Shown here: positions 19,477 to 29,769 of the stretch, one piece after another
How the letters are laid out: the number at the start of each line of letters is the position of its first letter
Numbering within the stretch: position 1 is the stretch's first letter
Origin: Halichondria panicea
Taxonomy: Eukaryota > Porifera > Demospongiae > Suberitida > Halichondriidae
Length of the DNA: 64,000 bases
NCBI RefSeq assembly: GCF_963675165.1
Contig: NC_087387.1
Coordinates: 5,358,990-5,422,989, forward strand
Direction of reading: 5' to 3'
The notes under the pieces: model-generated
Told to the model about the DNA's origin: nothing
What the model saw: the letters and a program-made list of their open reading frames with translations, nothing else
Databases searched by the model: none
Translations under genes and position numbers: made by a program

Positions 19477-22400
19477 TCAATGTATTTGGCTTTCCAGTAA
19501 TGGCTCCCTCAGATCAACTTGATATGTAGTGGTCATCTCAGCCACACTATGAGTAACTTTGTTAGCCTCCAATTCAGCTGGCTCATTTATAATTAGTTTT
19601 TGTTTCTTAATTACTCCAATTTTCTTGGTTAAAGCTTCCATCCTTTCCTTCAACATAGGAAGCTTCTTGAGTCGCCAGTAAACGTGCAGAATTATAATCC
19701 CGATAAAAGTTAGTAGTGCTATCGTAATCGATATGTATGTGGCGATTTCTCTATGACCGTTGATTGAAGAATTCAGAGAATATGAGGTAGCTGCTGCAAG
19801 CACACCTAGGTTCACCAAGAAGGACATCTCCAGTGTGTCAATCCAACTCTTGTCATATATTCCTCCAGTCACCCTGAACATAGATATAGCAACAATACAA
19901 GTGGTAATAATAGCAAGAAGGTTTATATGCCGATTTTCTCCGAATGCAAATAAAATTAGTAGCACGGCTCTCATCATGATACTAAGTCCTGCCCAGTAGC
20001 GATGGTTGGGTTTGAAAGGGATCAGGTATGCGTGTATGAAAGGCTGAAGTCTCAACCGTCGAATAATTTTTGAAATGAAATCACTTTTTTGTAAAACCTG
20101 TGCAGAGAACAGTACAAGCGTGTAGGGTGTCAGTAGCAATAGGAGAAACACTGATGCGACTATGATAAGAGTCAAATGATGCCCTGAGGCATAATCAACG
20201 TTTCCGTCATATCTCCAAACTGCTGTTCTCATGTTTCCAGGGTTATTGATAGTCGAATAGTAGAAAATACTGATGATATTTTGGGCTAGTGAGTTGAAAG
20301 ACAACAAGATTATGGTAGCAAGAACAGCTACAGGGTCACTGGTACTGAAAAACTTCGATACCCGTACAGAGTATCGGCATAGAACAACAATCAGGCCTGC
20401 TAGTATCCAGATGTAGACTGGGAATACGAACTGTAGTCCACTGTATGCAATCTGATTCATGCCGTCGTAGAAGCATGTTTCGATTCCAAAATCGAGGTTC
20501 AGCCATGATATGAAGATGGTATAGCTACGGAAGAATCCCTTTGGGAAGAACACGGCCTGATTGCTGTTCAAAATGTTTGCGTAGAAGATGAGTCCATTTA
20601 TAGTTCCTGAAGCCACTGTCATTTGCAATAGGAAGATTAAAGCAACCACTAATATTCCAGCCACTGCAAAAACAACCAATAGTGCCAAGTATGCATTATC
20701 TGAACAGTCCCCACACACATCTCCACCAAGCATTAAACTAGTGTTCATTTTGCAGCTTCCACACAGTACACCAGACCGATTGTTGTCACAAATACCATCA
20801 TTTGAAAAAGTGAAGTTTCCCTCTGTAATACAGTATCTGTTAGGACAGTTTTCATACCAACTCATTGCTCCTTGATAATTAGATTGATTTGCTGGTGCCA
20901 TCCAATAGCTTTGAAATTCGATTCTTTTCTGAAATATTTCGTCCGTTATCTCGCATCTTTGCAGATAACTACTAATTTTCTCATCGCAGACGCAGCTGTA
21001 ATTCTGTATGTCACTTGGAAAACCGTCTGGGCACAACTCGTTGAAATGTACATTTACATAAAGTGTTTTGTCGTCATCCAGAAAGGACTCGCCCACATTC
21101 AACACAAGGACTTCCATATCTGCCTCGGATTTCACAGTAAAACTGACACTCATGCATTTTTCAGGATTGGCACTTTGAAGCTTCCCGTCTGTAGTTAAAG
21201 AAGACGTCGTATTGTCATCAGTGTCGATTGATAATAAAGCAGACTGCAAATTCCTTCGAACTGGTTCTGACATATTGTCCCCATAAAATGTTAGAGTTCT
21301 TACCATCACAGAAAATGGTTTTCCTTTACTTGCTGATACGTTCAATGGAGCATTTTTTTCACAACTTTTTCTTGTATCGTTTTCACAGAAACAAAACCAA
21401 TAGCTATCCGATGCAAATGTAGGTACTGAATTTCCTGATTTTACATTGAGTGTTTTATTCAAGTCCTTCAAAGCTGGATACGTAATCTCTGAATTATCTA
21501 TGACATCAAAGTTGACATGTATGACACTGCCCCCAGGGTATGCTTTGTTGTGTTGAAATGTGAGAGAAGCGTTAAGATTTCCAGGGTTGATAGGACCAAA
21601 CAAACACGTGTTCTGATCATTAATACACTGAACCTGGTCGACAGATGTTCCAATAAAAATGGCCCCTCCTTTTACTGCCGAGTTGTACTCAAAAAGGAGA
21701 TTAGTTTCCTTATCGAGTTCAAGTCGAGATTTTTGGTCGATGAAAATTGCCCCTCCACTCTTTGCTGAGTTATTTTTAAATATTCCATTTCCGCTAAACT
21801 TCACGGTAGAAGTGAGTGTTGCGTACACTGCACCACCATCTTCATTGTCATAGAGATTTTCAATGAACAAATAATCGCCACCTAATGTTAGTGTACTGTT
21901 TTGTACAATGGCAAGAGCACCATCTCTGTAGCCATCATCAATATTGTTACGATAAAAAGTTGAGTTGCCGTTTATATACAAATCGGAGTTCACACCGAAC
22001 ACAATTCCAGCATTATCTTGAAAGTAGATCTGACCGTACAAGTGAATAATAGCATTGTACCCAGATAAAGGGGATCTTGAATTGTTTTTAAACGTTATAT
22101 GACCATTGACTAATACTTGAGAAGTGTCAACTAGAATAAGCCTTTCACGAAGTATTGTATTATTAGAAGCTTTTAGTGTTCCGTTGAGGATGATCAGTTT
22201 TGATCCTTTCGCCAGTGACATTATTTGAAATCCATTGTGATTACCATTCAGAAGTAGAGATGCTCCCTCCATTAAAGATATATTGGAGCCCACAGATTGA
22301 ATTGATGTGATGTAACCTTTGTTTGCAACAGACTCAATCGTCCCATTTATATTAACTTGACTGTTACTGATATATAGTCCAGCAGTGGTTTTGTATTTGT

Positions 22401-23274
22401 CACCAATCTCTTTATTATCAATGGAGTATAAAGTCCCATGAAATTCAATGTTCACCTCACTCAGGAATAATGAACCACCTAGACAGACAAGGTTTCGTTC
22501 AAATGACCAGTCTCCATTCACAACTGCCTCAACATTACTCAAGGCCATTACACCAAACGGTCCAACATTATCAGTCACATAAACACTCTCAGCTGTTAGG
22601 ACACCACCATCTATTCTAAACACTACCTCTTCTGCATTAGGGAAGCTGCTGTAGACACACTCAGAATTATATTCTCCAATACTGTTGTTAAAGATGCTGA
22701 GGTCATTTAATGTGGTATTTCCTGAGTTTTGTATGCTGACAATTGTAGCAAGTGAGTTTTTGTTATTGGTAATCACAAGGTTAGTGAGCTCAACATTTGA
22801 GCTGTCTTTAATGTAGAGAGCACCAGAGGTGGTGTTAGCTACACTGATGTCCATCATCTTCACTGTGTTGATCTTGGTCAAGCTGATACCAGGCAAATCA
22901 CCTTCACCGCACGAAACAAAGGCCACATTCTGAATAGTTACGCTTGTCAAACCATTGAACGATAAAGTGGCATTTTGTCGACAGTAGATGGTGGTATTTT
23001 CAGTTCCGTTTAGAGAGAAGCTCTCGGTACTGGTACCATTTAATAAAAAGTTTGAATCGAGATAATATTGACCAGGAGTTAGTACAAACTTGTAAGGGAG
23101 GTCACTACTTGTATTGAGTGCGTACTCAGACAAAGTCTGACAGTCGGGGAACTGGTAGGAACAGGAGCACTTTTGTGGGCAGCTGTCAGATTTAACGTGA
23201 ATCAGTTGCTCCTGGGCATCGCAAATAATCAGAATTTTTAGGAGAAGAATTACTTTCAATCTTGTTGAAACCAT
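19477..23274 (-). CDS. Copy 5: beta-helix/multi-TM surface receptor-like protein (intact)
   Basis: An uninterrupted 1265-residue frame starting MVSTRLKV, the only full copy with Val at position 2. Its signal peptide is ILLLKILIICDA. The ectodomain carries the usual Asn/Gly-rich beta-helix periodicity, GGAVYAT and SGGAIFID motifs, and the Cys-rich module ending CGDCSDN. About 8-10 membrane segments follow, and the tail ends EPLLESQIH. From the mid ectodomain to the 3' flank it is nearly identical to copy 1, but the first 260 residues differ more. It is the intact reference for judging the copy 1 frameshift. An AATAAA signal (reverse, 19,453-19,458) sits about 20 bp after the stop, implying a very short 3' UTR. 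Confidence 0.9.
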   Translation of the reverse strand: MVSTRLKVILLLKILIICDAQEQLIHVKSDSCPQKCSCSYQFPDCQTLSEYALNTSSDLPYKFVLTPGQYYLDSNFLLNGTSTESFSLNGTENTTIYCRQNATLSFNGLTSVTIQNVAFVSCGEGDLPGISLTKINTVKMMDISVANTTSGALYIKDSSNVELTNLVITNNKNSLATIVSIQNSGNTTLNDLSIFNNSIGEYNSECVYSSFPNAEEVVFRIDGGVLTAESVYVTDNVGPFGVMALSNVEAVVNGDWSFERNLVCLGGSLFLSEVNIEFHGTLYSIDNKEIGDKYKTTAGLYISNSQVNINGTIESVANKGYITSIQSVGSNISLMEGASLLLNGNHNGFQIMSLAKGSKLIILNGTLKASNNTILRERLILVDTSQVLVNGHITFKNNSRSPLSGYNAIIHLYGQIYFQDNAGIVFGVNSDLYINGNSTFYRNNIDDGYRDGALAIVQNSTLTLGGDYLFIENLYDNEDGGAVYATLTSTVKFSGNGIFKNNSAKSGGAIFIDQKSRLELDKETNLLFEYNSAVKGGAIFIGTSVDQVQCINDQNTCLFGPINPGNLNASLTFQHNKAYPGGSVIHVNFDVIDNSEITYPALKDLNKTLNVKSGNSVPTFASDSYWFCFCENDTRKSCEKNAPLNVSASKGKPFSVMVRTLTFYGDNMSEPVRRNLQSALLSIDTDDNTTSSLTTDGKLQSANPEKCMSVSFTVKSEADMEVLVLNVGESFLDDDKTLYVNVHFNELCPDGFPSDIQNYSCVCDEKISSYLQRCEITDEIFQKRIEFQSYWMAPANQSNYQGAMSWYENCPNRYCITEGNFTFSNDGICDNNRSGVLCGSCKMNTSLMLGGDVCGDCSDNAYLALLVVFAVAGILVVALIFLLQMTVASGTINGLIFYANILNSNQAVFFPKGFFRSYTIFISWLNLDFGIETCFYDGMNQIAYSGLQFVFPVYIWILAGLIVVLCRYSVRVSKFFSTSDPVAVLATIILLSFNSLAQNIISIFYYSTINNPGNMRTAVWRYDGNVDYASGHHLTLIIVASVFLLLLLTPYTLVLFSAQVLQKSDFISKIIRRLRLQPFIHAYLIPFKPNHRYWAGLSIMMRAVLLILFAFGENRHINLLAIITTCIVAISMFRVTGGIYDKSWIDTLEMSFLVNLGVLAAATSYSLNSSINGHREIATYISITIALLTFIGIIILHVYWRLKKLPMLKERMEALTKKIGVIKKQKLIINEPAELEANKVTHSVAEMTTTYQVDLREPLLESQIH

Positions 23275-23277
23275 GAT

Positions 23278-23473
23278 CTGGATAAAATTAATGTTTTAGT
23301 TATTAATTTAGTATCCGCTCAGACTGAAACATTAATTATTGAGAATACTGTTACATGTAAAGCCACACACAATTAATACACATGCAGTGTCACACAAGCA
23401 CAGTGACACTGAAAAGTCAAACCCACAATGGCCTTTCATTTACTAACATGCACACAGAGACAACATCGCTCAC
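23278..23473 (-). other. Predicted 5' UTR intron of copy 5
   Basis: A donor-like GGTTGAG/GTGAGCG at 23,473 and an acceptor ATTTTATCCAG ending at 23,278, three bases before the ATG (minus strand). The predicted length of 196 bp is almost that of copy 2. Inference. Confidence 0.5.
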
Positions 23474-23603
23474 CTCAACCGTGTGGCTTCTCCAAAAGTG
23501 GGTGGGTCTGCTTCTGCAGGCTATAGCTAGATCAGAGTAGCTAGCTAGCTGTAGCTAGCTAAATTGCTCTTAACTACTTGTATATCTACAACTAGATCTA
23601 GCT

Positions 23604-23706
23604 ATCATGTGACATAATTGGTCACTTCTATAATGATATTTATATGGTGAGAAGAATGCATATGTCACTGCTAAGTTCATTCATTTTAGCTGGAGAAATG
23701 AATGCC
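23604..23706 (-). promoter_or_regulatory. Conserved array flank block (copy 5 upstream)
   Basis: It has an ATCATGTGACATAATTGG core, TATATGGTGAGAAG, GCATATGTCACTGC and GAGAAATGAATGCC. It lies about 330 bp upstream of the copy 5 ATG. A promoter role is inferred. Confidence 0.45.
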
Positions 23707-23759
23707 AAAATTAAATTACAATGCAGTTGAAAAAGTCTAAAGCTTACAATTTATTTAAT

Positions 23760-24254
23760 ACTCAGACTGATTGCTATAAGAATAACCAACTCTCACAATT
23801 TGAAACCATTATTATATATATATTCTTCTTTGTATTCTTCTTTGGAGCCTAATTAAATTTTCGTTTCTCCAGATTGAAAGTTATTGCTAAAGAAATACTA
23901 GCCACAAACAATTATTACACAGTGTCACGCAAGCACATGCAGTGACACTGAACACTCATGCAAACCTATTCGTTTACTAACGTGCACATCATGTACACAG
24001 CTAGTCATGCAGACAACACTGTTTATAAATTAGCTCACCTTAGTGTAGATCTATAATTAACAAAAATTATAAAATAATAATTATACTGGTTAAGTGGCTT
24101 CTTCAAATATGGGTGGGTCTGCGCTTCTGCAGGCACTATAAATTGTTCTCAACTATAATCTACTAGCTATCATGTGAGGTATACATGTATATTCATGTTG
24201 GTAAGAGGAGTGTCACTGCTAAGTTTATTCATTTTAGTTGCAGAAATGAATGCC
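23760..24254 (-). other. Orphan copy of the array upstream flank
   Basis: A second, more diverged version of the array flank follows the copy 5 promoter region directly. It includes CAGTGTCAC, GTGGCTTCTTC, GGGTGGGTCTG, ATCATGTGAGG and, at 24,210-24,254, the TGTCACTGCTAAG and GAAATGAATGCC ends of the conserved block. No coding part of an array gene accompanies it, so a copy between copies 5 and 6 has probably been deleted. Confidence 0.6.
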
Positions 24255-24345
24255 ATTACATAATTATAGATACTCCCTAATTCTTTATATGCACAGGTGT
24301 TTGAAGCAATACAACAATAGTCAACAATCAGTAGGAGAGATTTCC

Positions 24346-24606
24346 TAGCAAGAGTAAACTACCGAATTTTGTCAGACATCAATAATCGTTAGCTAAAAGT
24401 GCAAAAAGAGATTGATTCTAACTAACTGCACACACCAATAGGTGACTAGATCTATGCATGGGGCTACTAACCAGCGAAAATTTGGATGGGCCAACCAGCC
24501 GGAGCTGTGATCACTAGAAAAAATTGTCCAATAAATCGATTTTCGGTGAGTGTGATCTATTTCCGTTTTTGGCAGAACTACACAGCTAGAGCTAACTGAC
24601 ACATAC
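24346..24606 (-). repeat. Dispersed repeat, about 260 bp (inverted partner at 38,740-38,988)
   Basis: The reverse complement of this stretch aligns along its length with 38,740-38,988. Shared strings include TATGTGTCAGTTAGCTCTAG, CTAGTGATCACAGCTCC, ATTTTCGCTGGTTAGTAG and GCAGTTAGTTAGAATCAATC. No coding potential is seen. It is an unclassified interspersed repeat. Confidence 0.85.
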
Positions 24607-24756
24607 TGGGCTCAATCTAGATAGAGTACAGTCTAGTACATGAACTGGTGGAGCAATTTCAGAGTCAGTGAATCTTGAAAAGCTGAGCTAGAGAGTAGCT
24701 ATAGTTTGTGTCTGACAAATGTAAAAGTGTGTCCAGCACAAAAACTAGACTCTAGT

Positions 24757-25151
24757 TAGTCTCATGAATCAGCCGCAACTTGGAAAGTCCGTCTGAGCAC
24801 TTTAGTGTAGAGGTCATTCCACAATGGAATGTTAATTGTCATTACGTCAGTGTCAAAACCAGAAGAATTTAATTACTTCCAACTAGCCGCTATGAATTTT
24901 TGTTTGGCTTGCTCCAAGAACGTTGCTAAAAGAACAAGAAAAGATTGCACAGCAGTCAACTTGACTGGCTAACAGTAGCCTCAGCCAGGCTGATTAGCGG
25001 CTAGCTATAAATACGTCTTAACGTATAGAACGCATACACTTCTTGTCACTTTTATTTCCTTTTAATTTCGTCAATCCTCGATCTGATTGGTCAGGCCGGA
25101 ATTCCGACCTGGCCAAAAGGACTTTCCAAGTGCGGCTGATTCATGAGACTA
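24757..25151. mobile_element. 395-bp terminal-inverted-repeat element with 9-bp target duplication
   Basis: Terminal repeats of 33-34 bp (24,757-24,790 and 25,119-25,151) start TAGTCTCATGAATCAGCCGC and differ by one base indel. The element is bounded by the exact direct repeat GACTCTAGT at 24,748-24,756 and 25,152-25,160. The interior has no long reading frame, so it is non-autonomous. The 9-bp duplication would fit a Mutator-like element; no transposase source is present in the window. Confidence 0.9.
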
Positions 25152-25394
25152 GACTCTAGTAGACTCTATAGCTCAGTAAATTATTAGGAACATCGGCATG
25201 CACTGCTTGCACTCATGTATAGTGAGTATATAGGTAATAATGTTTCATCAAGATGTGCATGTTATTGGGGACTGATACCTGGTACACTAATAACACTCAA
25301 CTTCAGCAAAAACAGGCAGTATAATAACAGATGGCTTTCAAACAACAAACAGGCAGTATAATAACAAAATAGGAGTTTTAACGTATTAATTTGC

Positions 25395-28300
25395 TCAGCT
25401 TTCCAGTAATGACTCTCTTAGAGCAGGCTGGTACACTGCTCTCATTTTAATTACACTTTGAGTAACTTTCTTACTCTCCATTTTAGTCGGCTTGTTAATT
25501 GTTAGCTTTATATAGACTTTATCCTTCAATGCTGGCAGCTTCTTGAGTCGCCAGTAAATATGTACAATTATAATCCCAATAAAAGTTAGCAGTGCTATCG
25601 AAATCGATATAAAAGTAGCGATTTCTCTATGAGAGTTGATCGAAAAATTCAGAGAATATGAGGTAGCTGCTGCAAGCACACCTAGGTTCACCAAGAAGGA
25701 TATCTCTAGTGTGTCAATCCAACTCCTGTCATATATTCCTCCAGTCACCTTGAACATAGTTATAGCAACAATACAAGTGGTAATGATAGCAAGAAGGTTT
25801 ATATGCTGGTTTTCTCCAAATGCAAATATAGTTAGTAGCACGACTCTCATCATGATACTAAGTCCTACCCAGTAGCGATGGTTGGGTTTGAAAGGGATCA
25901 AGTATGCGTGTATGAAAGGCTGAACTCTCAATCGATGAAGGATTTTCGAGATGAATTCGCTTTTTTGTAAAATTTGGGCTGAAAAAAGTACTAATATGTA
26001 TGGTGTCAGTAGAAATAGGAGAAACACTGATGCGACTATGATAAGAGTCAAATGATCCTCAGAGGCATAATCAACATTTCCATCATATCTCCACACTCTT
26101 GATCTGTTGTTCCCTGGGTTATTGATGGATGAATTGTAGAAAATATTGATGATATTTTGGGCTAGTGAGTTGAAAGACAACAAGATTATGGTAGCAAGAA
26201 CAGCTACAGGGTCGCTGGTACTGAAAAACTTCGATACCCGTACAGAGTATCGGCATAGAACAACAATCAGGCCTGCTAGTATCCAGATGTAGACTGGGAA
26301 TACGAACTGTAGTCCACTGTATGCAATCTGATTCATGCCTTCATAGAAACATGTTTCGATTCCGAAATCGAGGTTCAGCCATGATATGAAGATGATATAG
26401 CCACGGAAGAATCCCACTGGGAAGAACACAGCCTGATTGCTGTTTAAAATGTTGGCGTAGAAGATGAGTCCATTTATAGTTCCTGTAGTCACTGTGATTT
26501 GCGTTAGAAAGACCAGGGCAACTACTAGTATTCCAGCCACTGCAAAAACAACCAATAGTGCCAAGTATGCATTATCTGAACAGTCCCTACAAACATCTCC
26601 ACCAAGCATTAAACTAGTGTTTCTTTTGCAGCTTCCACACAGTACACCAGACCTATTGTTTTCACAAATACCATCATTTGAAAAAGTGAAGTTTCCCTCT
26701 GTAATACAGTATCTGTAAGGGCAGCTTTCATACCAAGTCATTGCTCCTTGATATTTAGATTGATTTGCTGGTGCCATCCAATAGTTTTGAAATTCGATTT
26801 TCTTCTGAAAGTTGTCATCCGTTATCTCACAGCTTTGTAGAAAGTTACTGATTTGCTTGTCACAGACACAGCTGGCATTATCTTCGTCAAGTGGAAAACC
26901 ATTCGGGCATGACTCAAAGAGTACATTTAGTTCAAGTGCTTTCTCGCCATCCAGAAATGACTCGCCCACATTCAATATCAGAACTTCCATGTCTGCCTTG
27001 GATTTCACAGTGAAGCTTACTTCATTACACTCTTTAGCACTAACTCTTTGAAGCTTCCCGTCTGTAGTTAGAGAAGACGTCGTATTGTCATCAGTGTCAA
27101 TCGATAATAAAGCAGACCGCAAATTACTTCGAACTGGTTCTGACATATTAATATTCCCATAAAACTTGAGTGCTCTCACCATCACAGAAAACGGTTTTCC
27201 CTTGATTGCTGATATGTCTATTGGAGGATCGTTTCTTGCACAACTTTTCCGTGAATCGCTTTCACAGAAACAAAACCAATAGCTATCAGACGCAAGAGTA
27301 GGTACTGAATTTCCTGAAGCTATTTTGAGTGTTTCTTCCAAGTCCTCCAAAGCTGGATACGTGATCTCTGAATTATCTACGATATCAAAGTTGACATGTA
27401 TGACACTGCCCCCAGGGTATGCTTGGTTTTGTTGAAATGTGAGAGAAGCGTTAAGATTTCCAGGGTTGATAGGATGAAACAAACACTTGTTCGGATCATT
27501 AACACACTGAACATGGTCGACAGATGTCCCAATGAAAATGGCACCACCTCTTACTGCAGAATTGCTCACAAAATAGAGTTCAGTTTCTTTGTCAAGTTCA
27601 AGCCGAGACCTTTGATCAAGGAAAATTGCACCTCCACTCTTTGCTGAGTTGTTTTCAAATTTTCCGATTCCGCTAAACGTAACAACTGATTCGAGTATTG
27701 CAAATATTGCACCACCATCCGCATTTTCATACCTGTTTTCAAGAAATGTATAATTTCCACCCAATTTTAAGGTGCCAAGTTGAAGAGCAAGAGCACCATC
27801 TTTGAAGCCATCATCAACATTGTTACGATAAAAAGTTGAGTTGCCGTTTATATCCAGATCAGACCTTAGAGTATACAGAACTCCTGCATTCATGGAAAAC
27901 TCGATTTGACCATACAAATGAATTTTAGCAACGAAACCAATAATAGGAGATATTGAATTGTTGATAAACACGATATTACCATTGACTACCATTTCAGATG
28001 TATCCAGCATAATAACAGCTATACGAAGTTTGTTATCACAAACTTTTAGTGTTCCGTTTTGAATCACCAGCTTTGATGATCCTTCTGCCAGTGACATCGC
28101 TTGAAGTCCATTGTGATTACCATTCAGAAGTAGAGATGCTCCCTCCATTAAAAATATATTAGAGCTTACAAATTGAATAGATGTGATGTAACCTTCGTTT
28201 GTAACAGACTCAAGTGCCCCATTTATATTTACTTGACTGTTACTGAAATATAGTCCAGCAGTGGTTTTGTATTTGTCACTGATACCCTTGTTTTCACTTG

Positions 28301-29147
28301 ATAATAAAGTTCCAGTTAATCTCATGATGACCTCACTCAAGAATAATGAACCACCTAGACAAGCACAATTTTGTTCAAATGACCAGTCTCCATTCACAAC
28401 TGCCTCAACATTACTCAAGGCCATTACACCAAACGGTCCAACATTATCAATCACATAAATACTCCCAGCTGTCAATATACCACCATCGATTCGAAATACC
28501 ACCTCGTCTGCATTAGGGAAGCTGCTGTAGACACACTCAGAATCATATTCTCCAATACTGTTGTTTAAGATCTTGAGGTCATTTAATGAGGTATTTCCTG
28601 AGTTTCGTATGCTGACGATGGTAGCAAGTGAGTTTTTGTTATTGGTAATCGCAAGGTTAGTGAGCTCAACATTTGAGCTGTCTTTAATGTAGAGAGCACC
28701 AGAGGTGGTGTTAGCTACACTGATGTCCATCATCTTCACTGTGTTGATGTTGGTCAAGCTAATACCAGGCAAATCACCTTCACCGCACGAAACAAAGGCC
28801 ACATTCTGAATAGTTACGCTTGTCAAACTATCGACCGATAAAGTGGCATTTTGTCGACAGTAGATGGTGGTATTTTCAGTTCCGTTTAGAGAGAAGCTCT
28901 CAGTACTGGTGCCATTTCTTGAAAAGTTTGAATCGAGATAGTATTGACCAGGAGTTAGTATAAACTTGGAAGGGAGGTCACTACTTGTATTGAGTGCGTA
29001 CTCAGACAAAGTCTGACAGTCGGGGAACTGGTAGGAACAGGAGCACTTTTGTGGGCAGCTGTCGGGTTTGACGTGAATCAGTTGCTCTTGGGCATCGCAA
29101 CTAATCAGAATTGTTAGAAAAAGTACTTTCAATTTTGTTGAAGCCAT
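25395..29147 (-). CDS. Copy 6: beta-helix/multi-TM surface receptor-like protein (intact)
   Basis: An uninterrupted 1250-residue frame from MASTKLKV with a signal peptide FLTILISCDA. Domain order is as in copy 3. It belongs with copies 7 and 9 in a subgroup marked by RVSAKECNEVSFTVKSK, LDGEKALELNVLFE and a shorter tail that ends LRESLLES, without the final QIH and with a different linker (INKPTKMESKKV). The membrane region keeps FGIETCFYEGMNQ. Its 3' flank resembles that of copy 9, and its 5' flank (29.77-30.30 kb) matches the flanks of copies 7 and 8. An acceptor-like TTTTTTATCCAG also precedes the ATG here. Confidence 0.9.
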   Translation of the reverse strand: MASTKLKVLFLTILISCDAQEQLIHVKPDSCPQKCSCSYQFPDCQTLSEYALNTSSDLPSKFILTPGQYYLDSNFSRNGTSTESFSLNGTENTTIYCRQNATLSVDSLTSVTIQNVAFVSCGEGDLPGISLTNINTVKMMDISVANTTSGALYIKDSSNVELTNLAITNNKNSLATIVSIRNSGNTSLNDLKILNNSIGEYDSECVYSSFPNADEVVFRIDGGILTAGSIYVIDNVGPFGVMALSNVEAVVNGDWSFEQNCACLGGSLFLSEVIMRLTGTLLSSENKGISDKYKTTAGLYFSNSQVNINGALESVTNEGYITSIQFVSSNIFLMEGASLLLNGNHNGLQAMSLAEGSSKLVIQNGTLKVCDNKLRIAVIMLDTSEMVVNGNIVFINNSISPIIGFVAKIHLYGQIEFSMNAGVLYTLRSDLDINGNSTFYRNNVDDGFKDGALALQLGTLKLGGNYTFLENRYENADGGAIFAILESVVTFSGIGKFENNSAKSGGAIFLDQRSRLELDKETELYFVSNSAVRGGAIFIGTSVDHVQCVNDPNKCLFHPINPGNLNASLTFQQNQAYPGGSVIHVNFDIVDNSEITYPALEDLEETLKIASGNSVPTLASDSYWFCFCESDSRKSCARNDPPIDISAIKGKPFSVMVRALKFYGNINMSEPVRSNLRSALLSIDTDDNTTSSLTTDGKLQRVSAKECNEVSFTVKSKADMEVLILNVGESFLDGEKALELNVLFESCPNGFPLDEDNASCVCDKQISNFLQSCEITDDNFQKKIEFQNYWMAPANQSKYQGAMTWYESCPYRYCITEGNFTFSNDGICENNRSGVLCGSCKRNTSLMLGGDVCRDCSDNAYLALLVVFAVAGILVVALVFLTQITVTTGTINGLIFYANILNSNQAVFFPVGFFRGYIIFISWLNLDFGIETCFYEGMNQIAYSGLQFVFPVYIWILAGLIVVLCRYSVRVSKFFSTSDPVAVLATIILLSFNSLAQNIINIFYNSSINNPGNNRSRVWRYDGNVDYASEDHLTLIIVASVFLLFLLTPYILVLFSAQILQKSEFISKILHRLRVQPFIHAYLIPFKPNHRYWVGLSIMMRVVLLTIFAFGENQHINLLAIITTCIVAITMFKVTGGIYDRSWIDTLEISFLVNLGVLAAATSYSLNFSINSHREIATFISISIALLTFIGIIIVHIYWRLKKLPALKDKVYIKLTINKPTKMESKKVTQSVIKMRAVYQPALRESLLES

Positions 29148-29215
29148 GATCTGGATAAAAAAGAGTATCTTTTACTGATTTAATATGTCAAGTCAGACGA
29201 GCCTAGCTATATCTA

Positions 29216-29342
29216 TATACTGTATAGCGGGTAATTTCCGTTGGTGTACGAACAACCCATTTACTGTATTAAAATAATTTTCGTATGATGTTCTTCAATA
29301 TGAAAATTTCCAACATACGAAAATAACCCGCTATACTGTATA
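29216..29342. mobile_element. 127-bp MITE-like element
   Basis: Inverted ends TATACTGTATAGCGGGTAAT (left) and the matching ACCCGCTATACTGTATA (right) bound a short AT-rich interior with inner CGTATG/CATACG symmetry. The TATAGCGGGTAATTT core is shared with the element at 58,521-58,730, so the two belong to one family. Confidence 0.8.
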
Positions 29343-29769
29343 TGCAGCTAATAATAGCCACACAATATTACTCGGTGTCACTGCACATAGATGTAGTATC
29401 CAACCTGTAATAGTTATATTTCCTCATGCAGCTAGATCTAGAATTTTTTTGCTTCTCCAAAATTGCATGGGCTTTGACTTAATAGCTATCCCTACATAGC
29501 TACTAATACCTTAGTACTATAATTATAGCTTCATGTGACAATTATTAGAATGATATCAGTGGGAGAAATGTAGCTTGCAAGTTCAGTTTAGTGGAACAAT
29601 TGTTTAATGAGAGTCCTAGAGTACAGTATCAATCATCAAACGTCATCATAATTATGTTGGACACAGATATCTTCACTAGACAGATATGATATAAAAATCA
29701 TTTTTTAAAGCGAATTTGTTAACCTACCTCTTCTCTATAATTATTGTAGCTTTATACATTAAGAATTGT

